Shown: piece after piece, positions 7,766-15,718 of the stretch
Position numbering within the stretch: the stretch's first letter is position 1
Layout of the letters: every line of letters begins with the position of its first letter
Assembly: GCA_013361955.1 (NCBI GenBank)
Contig: JABFXA010000002.1
Span: 1-34,082, forward strand
Length of the DNA: 34,082 nucleotides
Origin: Nocardioidaceae bacterium
GTDB taxonomy: Bacteria > Actinomycetota > Actinomycetes > Propionibacteriales > Nocardioidaceae
Direction of reading: 5' to 3'
Notes under the pieces: model-generated
The model's input: only the letters and a program-made list of their open reading frames with translations
What the model was told of the DNA's origin: nothing
The model's database searches: none
Program-made: the position numbers and the translations under genes

Positions 7766-7993
7766 ATGACTGCGACCATCACCAGGTTCGAAGCGGCGAT
7801 CGCGCCCTGTGGGCGGGCCACGGACGGGACCCGGACCACCACCGAGGACCACCTCGGCCTGCTCACCGAGGAGGTCAGCTACGAGTGCGGCTGCCGGACC
7901 TCCCGGGAGGAGTTCCACGACGGCAGCGTGCACCGCACGGTGGTGAACCACCACGGAAGGGTCCTCGTCGACGAGGAGCTCCGAGGTGAGTGA
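7766..7993 (+). CDS. Small conserved-looking protein encoded upstream of and coupled to frdA
   Basis: The 75-residue product ([16 protein letters not shown] at the start) has three cysteines, two in YECGC, and a C-terminus rich in His, Val and Glu ([19 protein letters not shown]). It has no transmembrane segment and I do not recognise a family. An AGGGGAGG ribosome site precedes the ATG. Its last codons overlap the frdA GTG start by 8 nt, so it is the first gene of the frd operon and likely controls frdA translation or acts with the complex; that role is inference. Confidence 0.65.
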   Translation: MTATITRFEAAIAPCGRATDGTRTTTEDHLGLLTEEVSYECGCRTSREEFHDGSVHRTVVNHHGRVLVDEELRGE

Positions 7994-9737
7994 CGGCGGG
8001 TTCACCGCCACGCACGACGTACTCGTGATCGGGGGCGGGGGAGCGGGCCTGCGCGCCGCCATCGCCCTCGCCGACGCCGACCCGGTCCTCGACGTGGCCG
8101 TGATGTCGAAGGTGTACCCGATGCGCAGCCACACGGTCTCCGCCGAGGGCGGCGCGGCCGGCGTGATCGCCGAGGGCGACACGGTCGAGGAGCACATCTA
8201 CGACACCATCTCGGGCAGCGACTGGCTGGGGGACCAGGACGCCATCGAGATGTTCGTCGACGAGGCGCCGCGCGAGCTGCTGCGGCTCGAGCACTGGGGC
8301 TGCCCGTGGAGCCGGCAGCCCGACGGGCACGTCGCGGTCCGCGCGTTCGGCGGCATGAAGAAGATGCGCACCTGGTTCGCCGCCGACAAGACCGGGTTCC
8401 ACATGCTGCACGCGCTCTACCAGACGTCGCTGAAGCACGACGACGTGACGAGGTACGACGAGTGGTTCGTCACCCGGCTGCTCGTCGACGACGGCCGCGT
8501 GCACGGCGTGGTCGCGGTCGAGCTGATGACCGGCCGGATCCGGGCCGTCGCGGCCAAGGCCGTGGTGCTGGCCACCGGCGGCTGCGGCAAGGTGTTCCCG
8601 TTCACCACGAACGCCAACATCAACACCGGCGACGGGATGGCGCTGGCGTACCGGGCCGGGGCGCCGCTCAAGGACATGGAGTTCGTGCAGTACCACCCGA
8701 CCGGGCTGCCGTTCACCGGGATCCTGATCACCGAGGCCGCCCGCGCCGAGGGCGGGTGGCTGCTGAACAAGGACGGCTACCGCTACCTGCAGGACTACGA
8801 CCTCGGCACCCCGTCGCCGACGCCGGTGCTGCGCAGCATGGAGCTCGGCCCGCGCGACCGGCTGTCGCAGGCGTTCGTGCACGAGGTCGAGAAGGGCCGG
8901 ACCCTCGACTCGCCGTACGGCCCCATCGTGCACCTCGACCTGCGGCACCTCGGCGCGAAGGTGATCGACGCGAAGCTGCCGTTCGTGCGCGAGCTGTGCC
9001 AGAAGTACGAACGCATCGACCCGGTCACCGAGCTGGTCCCGGTGCGCCCGGTGGTGCACTACATGATGGGCGGGGTCCACACCGACCTCGACGGCGCGAC
9101 TCCGGTCGCCGGGCTGTACGCCGCGGGGGAGACCGCGTGCGTGAGCATCAACGGGGCGAACCGGCTCGGCTCCAACTCGCTGCCGGAGTGCCTGGTGTTC
9201 GGCGCGCGGGCCGGCCGGGCGGCCGCGGAGTACGCCGCGACCGCGGGTCCGGCACCCGCCGCGGTCGCCGCGCAGGCGGCCGACGAGGAACGACGACTCG
9301 AGCACGACCTGCTCGGCCGGGCGGGCACCGAACGCGTCTCGGCGATCCGCACCGAGATGCAGTCGACGATGGAGGAGAGCGCCGGGATCTACCGCACCGG
9401 ACCGTCCCTGGCCAAGGGCGCCGACACGCTCGCCGAGCTCCAGCAGCGGATGGCCCGCGTCGGGGTCGCGGACCGCAGCCGGTCGTTCAACACCGAGCTG
9501 GTGGCGGCGCTGGAGCTGGCGAACCTGCTCGACGTCGCCGAGTGCATCCTCAGGTCCGGGCTGCAGCGGCAGGAGTCCCGGGGCGCGCACCAGCGCACCG
9601 ACTTCCCGGCCCGCGACGACGAGACGTTCCTGACCCACCTGCTGGTCCACCGCGAGCCGGACGGGTCGTCGCGCGTCGAGCGGCTGCCGGTGACGATCAC
9701 GCGGTGGAAACCGGGCGAGCGGGTCTACGGGAGGTAG
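7986..9737 (+). CDS. frdA: Fumarate reductase/succinate dehydrogenase flavoprotein subunit
   Basis: This 583-residue protein aligns by eye with FrdA along its length. It has the FAD-binding GGGGAG (16-21) and SHTVSAEGG with H49 as the expected covalent FAD ligand. Other family blocks present are EFVQYHPTG, a GYRYLQDY block, [33 protein letters not shown] with the active-site Arg, and the C-terminal PGERVYGR. It catalyses succinate/fumarate interconversion at the cytoplasmic face of the membrane. GTG 7986 is fixed by similarity of [18 protein letters not shown] to family N-termini and by overlap with the upstream gene. FrdCD-type anchors downstream support the Frd rather than the Sdh designation; the direction in vivo is not known. 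Confidence 0.95.
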   Translation: MSDGGFTATHDVLVIGGGGAGLRAAIALADADPVLDVAVMSKVYPMRSHTVSAEGGAAGVIAEGDTVEEHIYDTISGSDWLGDQDAIEMFVDEAPRELLRLEHWGCPWSRQPDGHVAVRAFGGMKKMRTWFAADKTGFHMLHALYQTSLKHDDVTRYDEWFVTRLLVDDGRVHGVVAVELMTGRIRAVAAKAVVLATGGCGKVFPFTTNANINTGDGMALAYRAGAPLKDMEFVQYHPTGLPFTGILITEAARAEGGWLLNKDGYRYLQDYDLGTPSPTPVLRSMELGPRDRLSQAFVHEVEKGRTLDSPYGPIVHLDLRHLGAKVIDAKLPFVRELCQKYERIDPVTELVPVRPVVHYMMGGVHTDLDGATPVAGLYAAGETACVSINGANRLGSNSLPECLVFGARAGRAAAEYAATAGPAPAAVAAQAADEERRLEHDLLGRAGTERVSAIRTEMQSTMEESAGIYRTGPSLAKGADTLAELQQRMARVGVADRSRSFNTELVAALELANLLDVAECILRSGLQRQESRGAHQRTDFPARDDETFLTHLLVHREPDGSSRVERLPVTITRWKPGERVYGR

Positions 9738-9739
9738 CG

Positions 9740-10492
9740 ATGCCGGACGAGGCAGGCACGATCGGGCTGCGGGTGGCGAGGTACCGGCCGGACACCGACT
9801 CCGAGCCCGGCTGGCAGGAGTACGACGTCCCGCTGCGGCGGGAGTGGACGGTCCTCGACGCGCTCAACCACGTGAAGAACGAGGTCGACCCGACGCTGTC
9901 GTTCCGCTGGTCGTGCCGGATGGGGATCTGTGGCAGCTGCGGGATGGACGTCGACGGCACGCCCCGCCTGACGTGCGGCACGTTCCTGGCCGACTTCGCG
10001 CCGGGCCCGATCCGGGTCGAGCCGCTGTCGAACTTCCCGGTGGTGCGCGACCTGGTCGTGGACATCGACGACTTCATCCAGAAGCTGCCCCGGGTGAAGC
10101 CGTGGATCATCCGCGACGAGGAGAAGTCGGTCGACGAGGGGGAGTACCTGCAGTCGCCGGAGGAGCTCGACGCCTACAAGCAGTTCAGCATGTGCATCAA
10201 CTGCATGCTCTGCTACGCGGCCTGCCCGGTCTACGGCCTCGACCCGGACTTCGTCGGTCCCGCGGCGATCGCGCTGGCCGAGCGCTACGACCTCGACTCC
10301 CGCGACCAGGGCGCCCGCGAGCGTCTCGACGTGCTGATCGAGCACGAGGGCGTGTGGGGCTGCACGTTCGTGGGCGAGTGCACCCGGGTCTGCCCCAAGC
10401 ACGTCGACCCGGCCGGTGCCATCCAGCGCTACAAGCTCAAGGCCGCCCGGGAGTCGGTGAAGGCGCTGCTGCTGCCGAGGGGCGCGCGGTGA
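9740..10492 (+). CDS. frdB: Fumarate reductase/succinate dehydrogenase iron-sulfur subunit
   Basis: The 250 residues contain all three cluster motifs. The [2Fe-2S] ligands are C59, C64, C67 and C79. The [4Fe-4S] ligands are C152, C155 and C158 with C218. The [3Fe-4S] ligands are C162, C208 and C214. Electrons pass between FrdA's FAD and the quinone site through these clusters. ATG 9740 is two nt past the frdA stop and has GGGAGG upstream. The stop overlaps the GTG of frdC (GTGA). Confidence 0.95.
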   Translation: MPDEAGTIGLRVARYRPDTDSEPGWQEYDVPLRREWTVLDALNHVKNEVDPTLSFRWSCRMGICGSCGMDVDGTPRLTCGTFLADFAPGPIRVEPLSNFPVVRDLVVDIDDFIQKLPRVKPWIIRDEEKSVDEGEYLQSPEELDAYKQFSMCINCMLCYAACPVYGLDPDFVGPAAIALAERYDLDSRDQGARERLDVLIEHEGVWGCTFVGECTRVCPKHVDPAGAIQRYKLKAARESVKALLLPRGAR

Positions 10493-10878
10493 ACGGCGTA
10501 CGCACCTACCGGCGGCCGATCTCGACCTGGTGGTGGGTCGGGAAGCGGACCTACTTCGTGTTCGTGATGCGCGAGCTGAGCAGCATCTTCATCGCCTGGC
10601 TGGTGGTGTACCTGCTGCTGATGATCGCGGCGATCGGCCGCGGGGCGGACGCGTACGACGACTTCCTCCGCTTCGCCGCGAACCCGGTCGTCGTGGTGGT
10701 CGACCTGGTCGCGCTCGCGTTCGTCGTGCTGCACACGATCACCTGGTTCGGCCTCACCCCGAAGGCGATGGACGTCCGTGCCGCCGGACGCCCGGTGCCG
10801 GCCGCGGCGGTGATCGCCTCGCAGTACGTCGGTCTCGTCGTGGTCTCCGCGTTCGTGGTCTGGCTGGTGTCCCGATGA
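10489..10878 (+). CDS. frdC: Fumarate reductase membrane anchor subunit C
   Basis: This 129-residue integral membrane protein closely follows the E. coli FrdC layout: an N-terminal [12 protein letters not shown], a conserved acidic residue in [12 protein letters not shown] (E. coli FrdC has the equivalent Glu near residue 29), three transmembrane helices, and [16 protein letters not shown] matching the LHTKTWFELAPKA block of E. coli. It anchors FrdAB and helps form the quinone site. GTG 10489 overlaps the frdB stop by 4 nt, and its TGA overlaps the frdD ATG. Confidence 0.92.
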   Translation: MNGVRTYRRPISTWWWVGKRTYFVFVMRELSSIFIAWLVVYLLLMIAAIGRGADAYDDFLRFAANPVVVVVDLVALAFVVLHTITWFGLTPKAMDVRAAGRPVPAAAVIASQYVGLVVVSAFVVWLVSR

Positions 10879-11234
10879 CCAAGCGACGCGTCGAGCCGTT
10901 CGTCTGGCTGATGTTCAGCGGCGGCGGGGTGGTCGCCGCGGTGTTCCTGCCGGTGCTCGCGTTCCTGTTCGCGCTGGCCTACCCGCTGGGCTGGCTCGAC
11001 CCGCCGGACCGCGACCACCTCAGCGCCGTCGTCGGCAACCCGCTGACGATCCTGGTGCTGCTCGGCCTGTTCGTGCTGATGCTCGTGCACAGCGCGCACC
11101 GGTTCCGGTACACGCTGTACGACGGGCTGCAGGTGAAGGCGAAGACCACCGTCGCGGTGCTCTGCTACGGCGCCGCCGCGGTCGGCTCGGTCGCGACCGT
11201 CGTGGTGCTGGTCGCGGCCGGGTTCACCTCGTAG
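10875..11234 (+). CDS. frdD: Fumarate reductase membrane anchor subunit D
   Basis: The 119-residue protein has three hydrophobic helices. Its N-terminus ([26 protein letters not shown]) corresponds to KRSDEPVFWGLFGAGG in E. coli FrdD, and the second helix ends LVHSAHRFRYTLYDGL, like the GLHRMHHAMHDL block. It pairs with FrdC as a membrane anchor of the heme-free E. coli-like type. The ATGA overlap with frdC indicates coupling. It is the last gene of the operon, and its stop lies 30 nt before the dif-like site. Confidence 0.9.
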   Translation: MTKRRVEPFVWLMFSGGGVVAAVFLPVLAFLFALAYPLGWLDPPDRDHLSAVVGNPLTILVLLGLFVLMLVHSAHRFRYTLYDGLQVKAKTTVAVLCYGAAAVGSVATVVVLVAAGFTS

Positions 11235-11264
11235 GGGACCGAGCGCACCCGCCCCGTCTCCGTC

Positions 11265-11292
11265 AGTTGACATAATGTCGGTTATCGGCGGT
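11265..11292 (-). other. dif: dif-like XerC/XerD recombination site (chromosome dimer resolution)
   Basis: Read on the minus strand, the 28 bp are an 11-bp arm ACCGCCGATAA, a 6-bp centre CCGACA, and an 11-bp arm TTATGTCAACT. The last arm matches 9 of 11 positions of the XerD arm of E. coli dif (TTATGTTAAAT) and 10 of 11 of B. subtilis dif (TTATGTAAACT). The other arm keeps the GATAA-type inner end. The site is intergenic between frdD and a convergent gene and is more AT-rich than its surroundings. Actinobacterial dif sites as I remember them look the same. It marks the replication terminus region. Confidence 0.85.
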
Positions 11293-11320
11293 ACGGCGGA
11301 GCGCGGGGAGCGGGGCCGGG

Positions 11321-11746
11321 TCAGTTCTGGACGTCGCTCTGGAAGTCCTGCTGGCACTGCTGGATCTTCGCCTGGTCGCTACCGGCGTCGGCGAGGCAGT
11401 CGCGCAGGTTCGAGAAGTCCTCGCCGCCGAACAGCGCGCCCAGGAACGTGATCACCGCGATCGACCCGAGCAGCCCCAGCACGCCGAGGATCGCCCCGAT
11501 GATCGCCATCCCGCGCCCGCGGGCCTGGCCCCGCTTGGCCCGCCCGGACGCGACGATCCCCAGGATCAGCGCCAGGAGGCCGAACAGGATGCCGCCGAGG
11601 ACGGTCCAGAAGAACACCACCGCGATGATCCCCAGGACCAGCGCCGCGACCGCCAGGCCGGACCCCTTGGTGGGCTGCTGCGGCGGCGGTGCCGCCTGCT
11701 CGTACCGCTGCGGCGGTGGTGCGTCGTTGCTCGGGTTGTCGGACAC
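11321..11746 (-). CDS. DUF4190-type small membrane protein
   Basis: The 141-residue protein has a Pro/Gln-rich cytoplasmic N-terminus (DAPPPQRYEQAAPPPQQPTK). Two transmembrane helices in the DUF4190 pattern follow (GLAVAALVLGIIAVVFFWTV, then a GGILFGLLALILGIVA hairpin, a basic loop with GRAKRGQARGRG, and MAIIGAILGVLGLLGSIAVI). A short outside tail has two Cys (LRDCLADAG, IQQCQQDF). Start GTG 11746 is set by GGGAG 7 nt upstream; an in-frame upstream start would have no ribosome site. The function of this common actinobacterial family is unknown. It ends 28 bp from the dif-like site. Confidence 0.82.
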   Translation of the reverse strand: MSDNPSNDAPPPQRYEQAAPPPQQPTKGSGLAVAALVLGIIAVVFFWTVLGGILFGLLALILGIVASGRAKRGQARGRGMAIIGAILGVLGLLGSIAVITFLGALFGGEDFSNLRDCLADAGSDQAKIQQCQQDFQSDVQN

Positions 11747-11839
11747 GGCGGTACTCCCGGTTGTCGGTATCAGTGGCGTCGTGCGCACCGAAGCATGCCG
11801 TCGCGGGCGAACCGGGTCAATCGGACCTTTCGTCAGGTT

Positions 11840-12601
11840 TCACAGCCGGCGGTCGCGCAGCCGGCCGTTGATGCCGCGCCCGCGCATCAGCATCGCGGCC
11901 TCGGTGCGGCCGCGCGCTCCGAGCGCCTCCAGGATCGCGCGGACCTCGCGCTCGACGGTGCGCCCGGACAGCCCCAGCCGCCGGGCGATGGTCTGGTCCT
12001 TCTCCCCCAGCGCCAGCAGGCACGCCACGCTCACCTGCCGCCGGGTCAGCGGCGGGTCCTCGCCGGGCCCGAGCAGCGGCCGCGACATCGCCAGCGTGCG
12101 CCGCCAGATCTCCAGCACGGGGACGACGAAGTCGCTGCGCGAGGTCAGCCAGGCGGTGGCGAACCCGTCGACGGTGTCCAGGCCCTCGACGACCACCAGC
12201 GCCTCGTCGACGATGATCGCCTGCAGGAACACCGGCCCGATCCGGGCGTTGGGGTAGATCGCGCCGAGCAGCGGGTTCACGCCGAGCGTGCTGGCCCGGG
12301 TCACCAGCTGGGTGTCGATGCCGCGCGAGATCGAGCTCTCGGTGAGGTCGTAGCCGGGGTCCTCGGGGTCGAAGCTGGCCCGCGGCAGCATGTTCCACAC
12401 GCTCTGCGTGGCACGCGGCTCGATGACCGAGAGCTCGTCGACCACCGAGCCCACCCCGACCAGCAGCCGCATCCCGTCGGCACCCGCGCGGGCCGCGTCG
12501 CCGAGCTCGTCGCGCACGCTGTCGGCCAGGGTCCGCAGCTCGCGGACCTCCTCGGACTCCTCCCAGGCAAGGGACCCCTGACCGACCGTCACGTGTCCCA
12601 T
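11840..12601 (-). CDS. LuxR-type helix-turn-helix transcriptional regulator
   Basis: The 253-residue protein ends in a clear LuxR/GerE DNA-binding domain (about 190-250: LTRRQVSVACLLALGEKDQTIARRLGLSGRTVEREVRAIL in family order). The preceding region (WNMLPRASFDPEDPG, then GVNPLLGAIYPNARIGPVFLQAIIVDEALVVVEG) resembles the effector-side domain of TrmB/PLD-like regulators found in many actinobacterial LuxR proteins. It has no receiver domain. The start is ATG 12601 or GTG 12592; the latter has AGGA about 8 nt upstream. It is divergent from the secreted amylase 100 bp away and is the obvious candidate for controlling it, by position only. Confidence 0.85.
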   Translation of the reverse strand: MGHVTVGQGSLAWEESEEVRELRTLADSVRDELGDAARAGADGMRLLVGVGSVVDELSVIEPRATQSVWNMLPRASFDPEDPGYDLTESSISRGIDTQLVTRASTLGVNPLLGAIYPNARIGPVFLQAIIVDEALVVVEGLDTVDGFATAWLTSRSDFVVPVLEIWRRTLAMSRPLLGPGEDPPLTRRQVSVACLLALGEKDQTIARRLGLSGRTVEREVRAILEALGARGRTEAAMLMRGRGINGRLRDRRL

Positions 12602-12629
12602 CCTGGCAGAGCGGGCGGCGTACGCGCTG

Positions 12630-12658
12630 TTGACGCGAGCCGGGTTCCTCACTTCGAT
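12630..12658 (+). promoter_or_regulatory. Probable housekeeping promoter of the alpha-amylase gene
   Basis: TTGACG (12630-12635) and TTCGAT (12653-12658) are separated by 17 bp. A 5-bp inverted repeat (AGCGC/GCGCT with a 6-nt loop, about 12660-12675) lies between this promoter and the ribosome site GGGAGGA and could be an operator. Confidence 0.5.
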
Positions 12659-12701
12659 GAGCGCAAGGGAGCGCTTCGTCATCCTGTCTCGGGAGGAAAC
12701 C

Positions 12702-14213
12702 ATGAGATCCCCACGCCCTCGCCTGCCCCGCGCCGGGCTCGGCGCCGCCGGCGTCCTGGTCGCCGCGCTGGTCGCGGTCGTCCCGTCCGTCTCCGCCGAC
12801 GCCGGCCCGCCGTCCGCGCGCCAGGGCCGCGGACCCACCACCCACGACGTGGTCGCGAACCTGTGGGAGTGGAACTGGCCGTCGGTCGCGCGCGAGTGCA
12901 CCGACGTGCTGGGGCCGTCCGGCTACGGCGCTGTCCAGGTCGCGCCGCCGCAGGACTCGCTCAAGCGCACCGACCCCGGCTCCGAGGGGATCCTGCACCC
13001 GTGGTGGGAGGTCTACCAGGCCGTCGACTACCAGCTCACCAGCCGGATGGGCGACGAGCGGCAGTTCCGCGACATGGTCTCCACCTGCCGCGCCGCCGGC
13101 ATGAAGGTGTACGTCGACGCGGTCATCAACCACACCACCGGCCAGGGCAGCACCTCCTACGGCGGGAAGTCCTACGAGCACTTCTCCTACCCCGCCGTGC
13201 CCTACGGCTACGACGACTTCCACCCCCGGGGCGCCGAGTGCGACTCGGCCAGCGGTGGCATCGAGGACTTCAACAACCAGCGGCAGGTGTTCCGCTGCGA
13301 GCTGCTCGGCCTCGCCGACCTCAAGACCGAGCAGGCCTCGACGCAGCGGACCATCGCGGCGTACCTCAACAAGCTGCTGGGCTACGGCGTCAGCGGCTTC
13401 CGGGTCGACGCCGCCAAGCACGTCGGCCAGGACGACCTGGACGCCATCTACGCCCGGCTGCACGACACCCGCGAGGGCAACCGGCCGTTCTGGGCGCTCG
13501 AGGTGTTCGGCGGCGGGCCCGGGACGCTGTCCCCGCAGGCGTTCGTGCGCAGCGGCACGGTGCTCGGCCTCGACGGCGTGAAGCAGCTGCGCGACGCGTT
13601 CAAGAGCTACCCCGCCGAGCACGTCGGCAGCATCGCCACGCTGGAGACCTTCGGCGAGGGCTCCGGGCTCACCCCGAGCCGGCGCACGCTGTCGTTCGTG
13701 CAGAACCACGACACCGAGCGCAACGGCGACGCGCTGAGCTACAAGGACGGCGCCACCAACCGGCTGGCCACCCAGTACCTGCTCGCCTCGGGCTACGGCC
13801 GCCCGCAGGTGTACGCCGCGTTCACCTTCGGCAGCGACACCAACCAGTCACCGCCGAGCACGCCCGACGGGATGATCACCGACACCGACTGCGGCTCCGA
13901 CCAGTGGTCCTGCACGGATCGCGACCCGGGCGTCAACGCCCTGGTGCGCTGGCACGACGCGGTCGGCCGGGCGCCCCAGGCGGACTGGTGGGACGACGGC
14001 GGCAACGTCATCTCGTTCCGGCGGGGCCCCGGCTGGGTCGCGTTCAACAACAACGCGGAGCCCCGGCGCGTCACCCTCGACACCGGGCTGCCGCGCGGGC
14101 ACTACTGCGACGAGGTCACCCGCGCGAACGGCTGCACCCCGGTCGACGTCGACTCGCACGGCCGCACCACGGTGACGGTGCCGGCGAAGGGCGCGGTCGC
14201 GGTGCTGCGGTAG
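12702..14213 (+). CDS. Secreted alpha-amylase, glycoside hydrolase family 13
   Basis: The 503-residue precursor has a Sec signal peptide (basic n-region RSPRPRLPR, hydrophobic GLGAAGVLVAALVAVV, likely cleavage after VSA at residue 32). GH13 regions are present: DAVINH (139-144), GFRVDAAKH with nucleophile D236, E267 in WALEVFG as the probable acid/base, and FVQNHD with H336 and D337. A beta-sandwich C-terminal domain follows. It cleaves alpha-1,4-glucan outside the cell. ATG 12702 has GGGAGGA upstream. Length matches bacterial amylases without a starch-binding domain. The divergent LuxR-type gene may regulate it. Confidence 0.93.
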   Translation: MRSPRPRLPRAGLGAAGVLVAALVAVVPSVSADAGPPSARQGRGPTTHDVVANLWEWNWPSVARECTDVLGPSGYGAVQVAPPQDSLKRTDPGSEGILHPWWEVYQAVDYQLTSRMGDERQFRDMVSTCRAAGMKVYVDAVINHTTGQGSTSYGGKSYEHFSYPAVPYGYDDFHPRGAECDSASGGIEDFNNQRQVFRCELLGLADLKTEQASTQRTIAAYLNKLLGYGVSGFRVDAAKHVGQDDLDAIYARLHDTREGNRPFWALEVFGGGPGTLSPQAFVRSGTVLGLDGVKQLRDAFKSYPAEHVGSIATLETFGEGSGLTPSRRTLSFVQNHDTERNGDALSYKDGATNRLATQYLLASGYGRPQVYAAFTFGSDTNQSPPSTPDGMITDTDCGSDQWSCTDRDPGVNALVRWHDAVGRAPQADWWDDGGNVISFRRGPGWVAFNNNAEPRRVTLDTGLPRGHYCDEVTRANGCTPVDVDSHGRTTVTVPAKGAVAVLR

Positions 14214-14240
14214 CGACGGGCGGTCGCCGATGCCCGGCGC

Positions 14241-14645
14241 TCAGTCGCCGGGCAGCGGCCCGATCGTCTCCCGGTACGCCTTCTGCGCCCGTTTCGGCGC
14301 GGTGCGCATCCACGCCTCCACCAGCAGCTCGCGGACCTCGGTCTCGTCGGCGAACCGCAGCCGCACCAGCACCGCCGGGTAGCCGTCGTAGTGCGACACC
14401 GTGAAGTACGCCCGGTCGCCGGAGCTCAGCACCGCGTCCTTGGCGCCGAGGTCGTCCACGCCGACCATCAGCACCTCGCCGTACGGCTCGCCGGTGAGGT
14501 CGTCGACGTCGTCGGCCATCTCGCCGCGCAGCCGCGCGAACATCTTCTTGTTCACCCGCAGCGCCGGCGCCCCGCCGTACGACGGGCCGCTGGTGGTCTC
14601 CGGGAAGGTGAGCACGTAGCGCTCCAGGTCGGCGAAGGTCAGCAC
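14241..14645 (-). CDS. MmcQ/YjbR family DNA-binding-fold protein
   Basis: The 134-residue product begins MLTFADLERYVLTFPETTSGPSYGG and continues with ALRVNKKMFARL, a VSHYDGYPAVLVRL strand region and ELLVEAWMRTAPKRAQKAY. This is the usual MmcQ/YjbR (CyaY-like fold) pattern; the cellular role of the family is not established. The GTG start at 14645 is one base after the stop of the lipoprotein gene, so the two are co-transcribed leftward. It is convergent with the amylase gene, with a 27-bp gap. Confidence 0.85.
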   Translation of the reverse strand: MLTFADLERYVLTFPETTSGPSYGGAPALRVNKKMFARLRGEMADDVDDLTGEPYGEVLMVGVDDLGAKDAVLSSGDRAYFTVSHYDGYPAVLVRLRFADETEVRELLVEAWMRTAPKRAQKAYRETIGPLPGD

Positions 14646-14646
14646 G

Positions 14647-15516
14647 TCAGGACACCCCGCAGGACCGGTCGAGCACGTCCTGGATCCGGGCCTGCTCGGC
14701 CGGCGCCGGCTTCAGGATCACTCGTTGGGTGGGCCGGCCGGCCAGCCGCACGTACGCGCTGAGCAGGAAGGTCTGCGAGCTCTGCCCCAGGGCGTGCGGG
14801 TCGCACCGGTTCGCCGAGCCGATCAGCACCGGGACCGCCCGGGTGCGGGTGGTGGTCAGCGGCAGCAGCCCGTCGCGCCGGGTGCGCAGGTCGAGCAGCA
14901 CGCTGCCGCCCAGGTCGACGACGGTGACCGGGGTGGCTCTCCGGTGCCGCACCAGCAGCGTGCCGGGCAGCTGCAGCGCGCCGTCGACCCGGACCGGCGT
15001 CCGGCCCCAGGCCAGCGACACGTCGGCGACCGACGACAGCCGCTGCTGTGCGCAGGCCTTCGCGTGCAGCCGGTCCAGCAGCTGCGGGTCCTCGACACGC
15101 AGCGGCAGCCGGACGCCCCTGCCGTCGACCACCGCGACCAGGGTCGGCTTCCCCACCGGCGGCCGGTCGCAGCGCGGTGCGCCGTAGGCGATCGTGAACG
15201 CGACCGTCTGCCCGGGCTCGGCGTCCGGGTCGGGTGGCGGCACCGTCGGGAACGCGAACCCGTCCCAAGAGATCGTCGCCGAGCTCACCCGGATCGACCG
15301 CTCGCCGTTGTTGGTGACCCCGGCCTTGAGGTTCCGGGTGCCCTCGTCGAACCGGAACTGCGCGACCGAGGCGTCCAGCCGCAGCGCGGGCGACGGCGTG
15401 GCGCGCGGCTCCGGCGACGCCGGCGACGTGCAGCCGGACACCAGCACGACCAGCGCCGCGGCGGCGCCGGCCAGCAGCCGACGGACGGCCGGTGTCTCGA
15501 CCTCGCTCCCGCGCAC
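14647..15516 (-). CDS. Predicted lipoprotein with Ig-like beta domains
   Basis: The 289-residue precursor has a lipoprotein signal: VRRLLAGAAAALVVLVSGC with the lipobox LVSG-C (Cys near residue 27). The mature part is a beta-rich protein: VAQFRFDEGTRNLKAGVTNNGERSIRV resembles an immunoglobulin-like or late-embryogenesis-type strand pattern. Cysteines in APRCDRP, KACAQQR, NRCDPH and DRSCGVS could form extracellular disulfides. GTG 15516 is chosen because GGGAGAG precedes it at suitable spacing and it gives a proper signal peptide. It is coupled to the downstream YjbR gene. Function unknown. Confidence 0.78.
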   Translation of the reverse strand: MRGSEVETPAVRRLLAGAAAALVVLVSGCTSPASPEPRATPSPALRLDASVAQFRFDEGTRNLKAGVTNNGERSIRVSSATISWDGFAFPTVPPPDPDAEPGQTVAFTIAYGAPRCDRPPVGKPTLVAVVDGRGVRLPLRVEDPQLLDRLHAKACAQQRLSSVADVSLAWGRTPVRVDGALQLPGTLLVRHRRATPVTVVDLGGSVLLDLRTRRDGLLPLTTTRTRAVPVLIGSANRCDPHALGQSSQTFLLSAYVRLAGRPTQRVILKPAPAEQARIQDVLDRSCGVS

Positions 15517-15683
15517 GTGCGTTCTCTCCCCCGGACTCGTTCCCGACCCGACCCTGGCACCGCCCTCCCCCGCTGTCCATCCCGCGACGGCGGGAGTCCG
15601 CCACGCCGAGCGGGCCGCCAAGGTTGCAGGCGGCGCCGGCCACCCGGTACCAAGGACGACACGCCGTCGGCATTCGCCGACGG

Positions 15684-15711
15684 TTGCTCTATCTCATATA
15701 TGAGATAGAGT
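15684..15711 (+). promoter_or_regulatory. Promoter of the HTH-MurA fusion gene, overlapping a palindromic operator
   Basis: TTGCTC (15684-15689) and TAGAGT (15706-15711) are 16 bp apart. The -10 box ends 7 nt before ATG 15719, and no Shine-Dalgarno is present, so the mRNA is probably leaderless. Confidence 0.55.
15687..15710. promoter_or_regulatory. 24-bp perfect palindrome, probable operator of the HTH-MurA protein
   Basis: The half-site CTCTATCTCATA is followed directly by its exact reverse complement, with no spacer. It fills the gap between the -35 and -10 elements and overlaps both, the classical place for a repressor. It is notably AT-rich for this genome. The adjacent gene encodes an XRE-type DNA-binding protein, so autoregulation is likely but unproven. 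Confidence 0.8.
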
Positions 15712-15718
15712 GCGGCTC

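Noticed and set aside
11268-11287. A TTGACA hexamer that could be read as a promoter -35 box on the plus strand
   Set aside because: No -10 at 16-18 bp and no plus-strand gene follows; the hexamer is part of the XerD arm of the dif-like site.
12602-12901. An N-terminal extension of the LuxR-type regulator into the amylase gene
   Set aside because: It would overlap the amylase signal-peptide region on the other strand and reads as low-complexity sequence.
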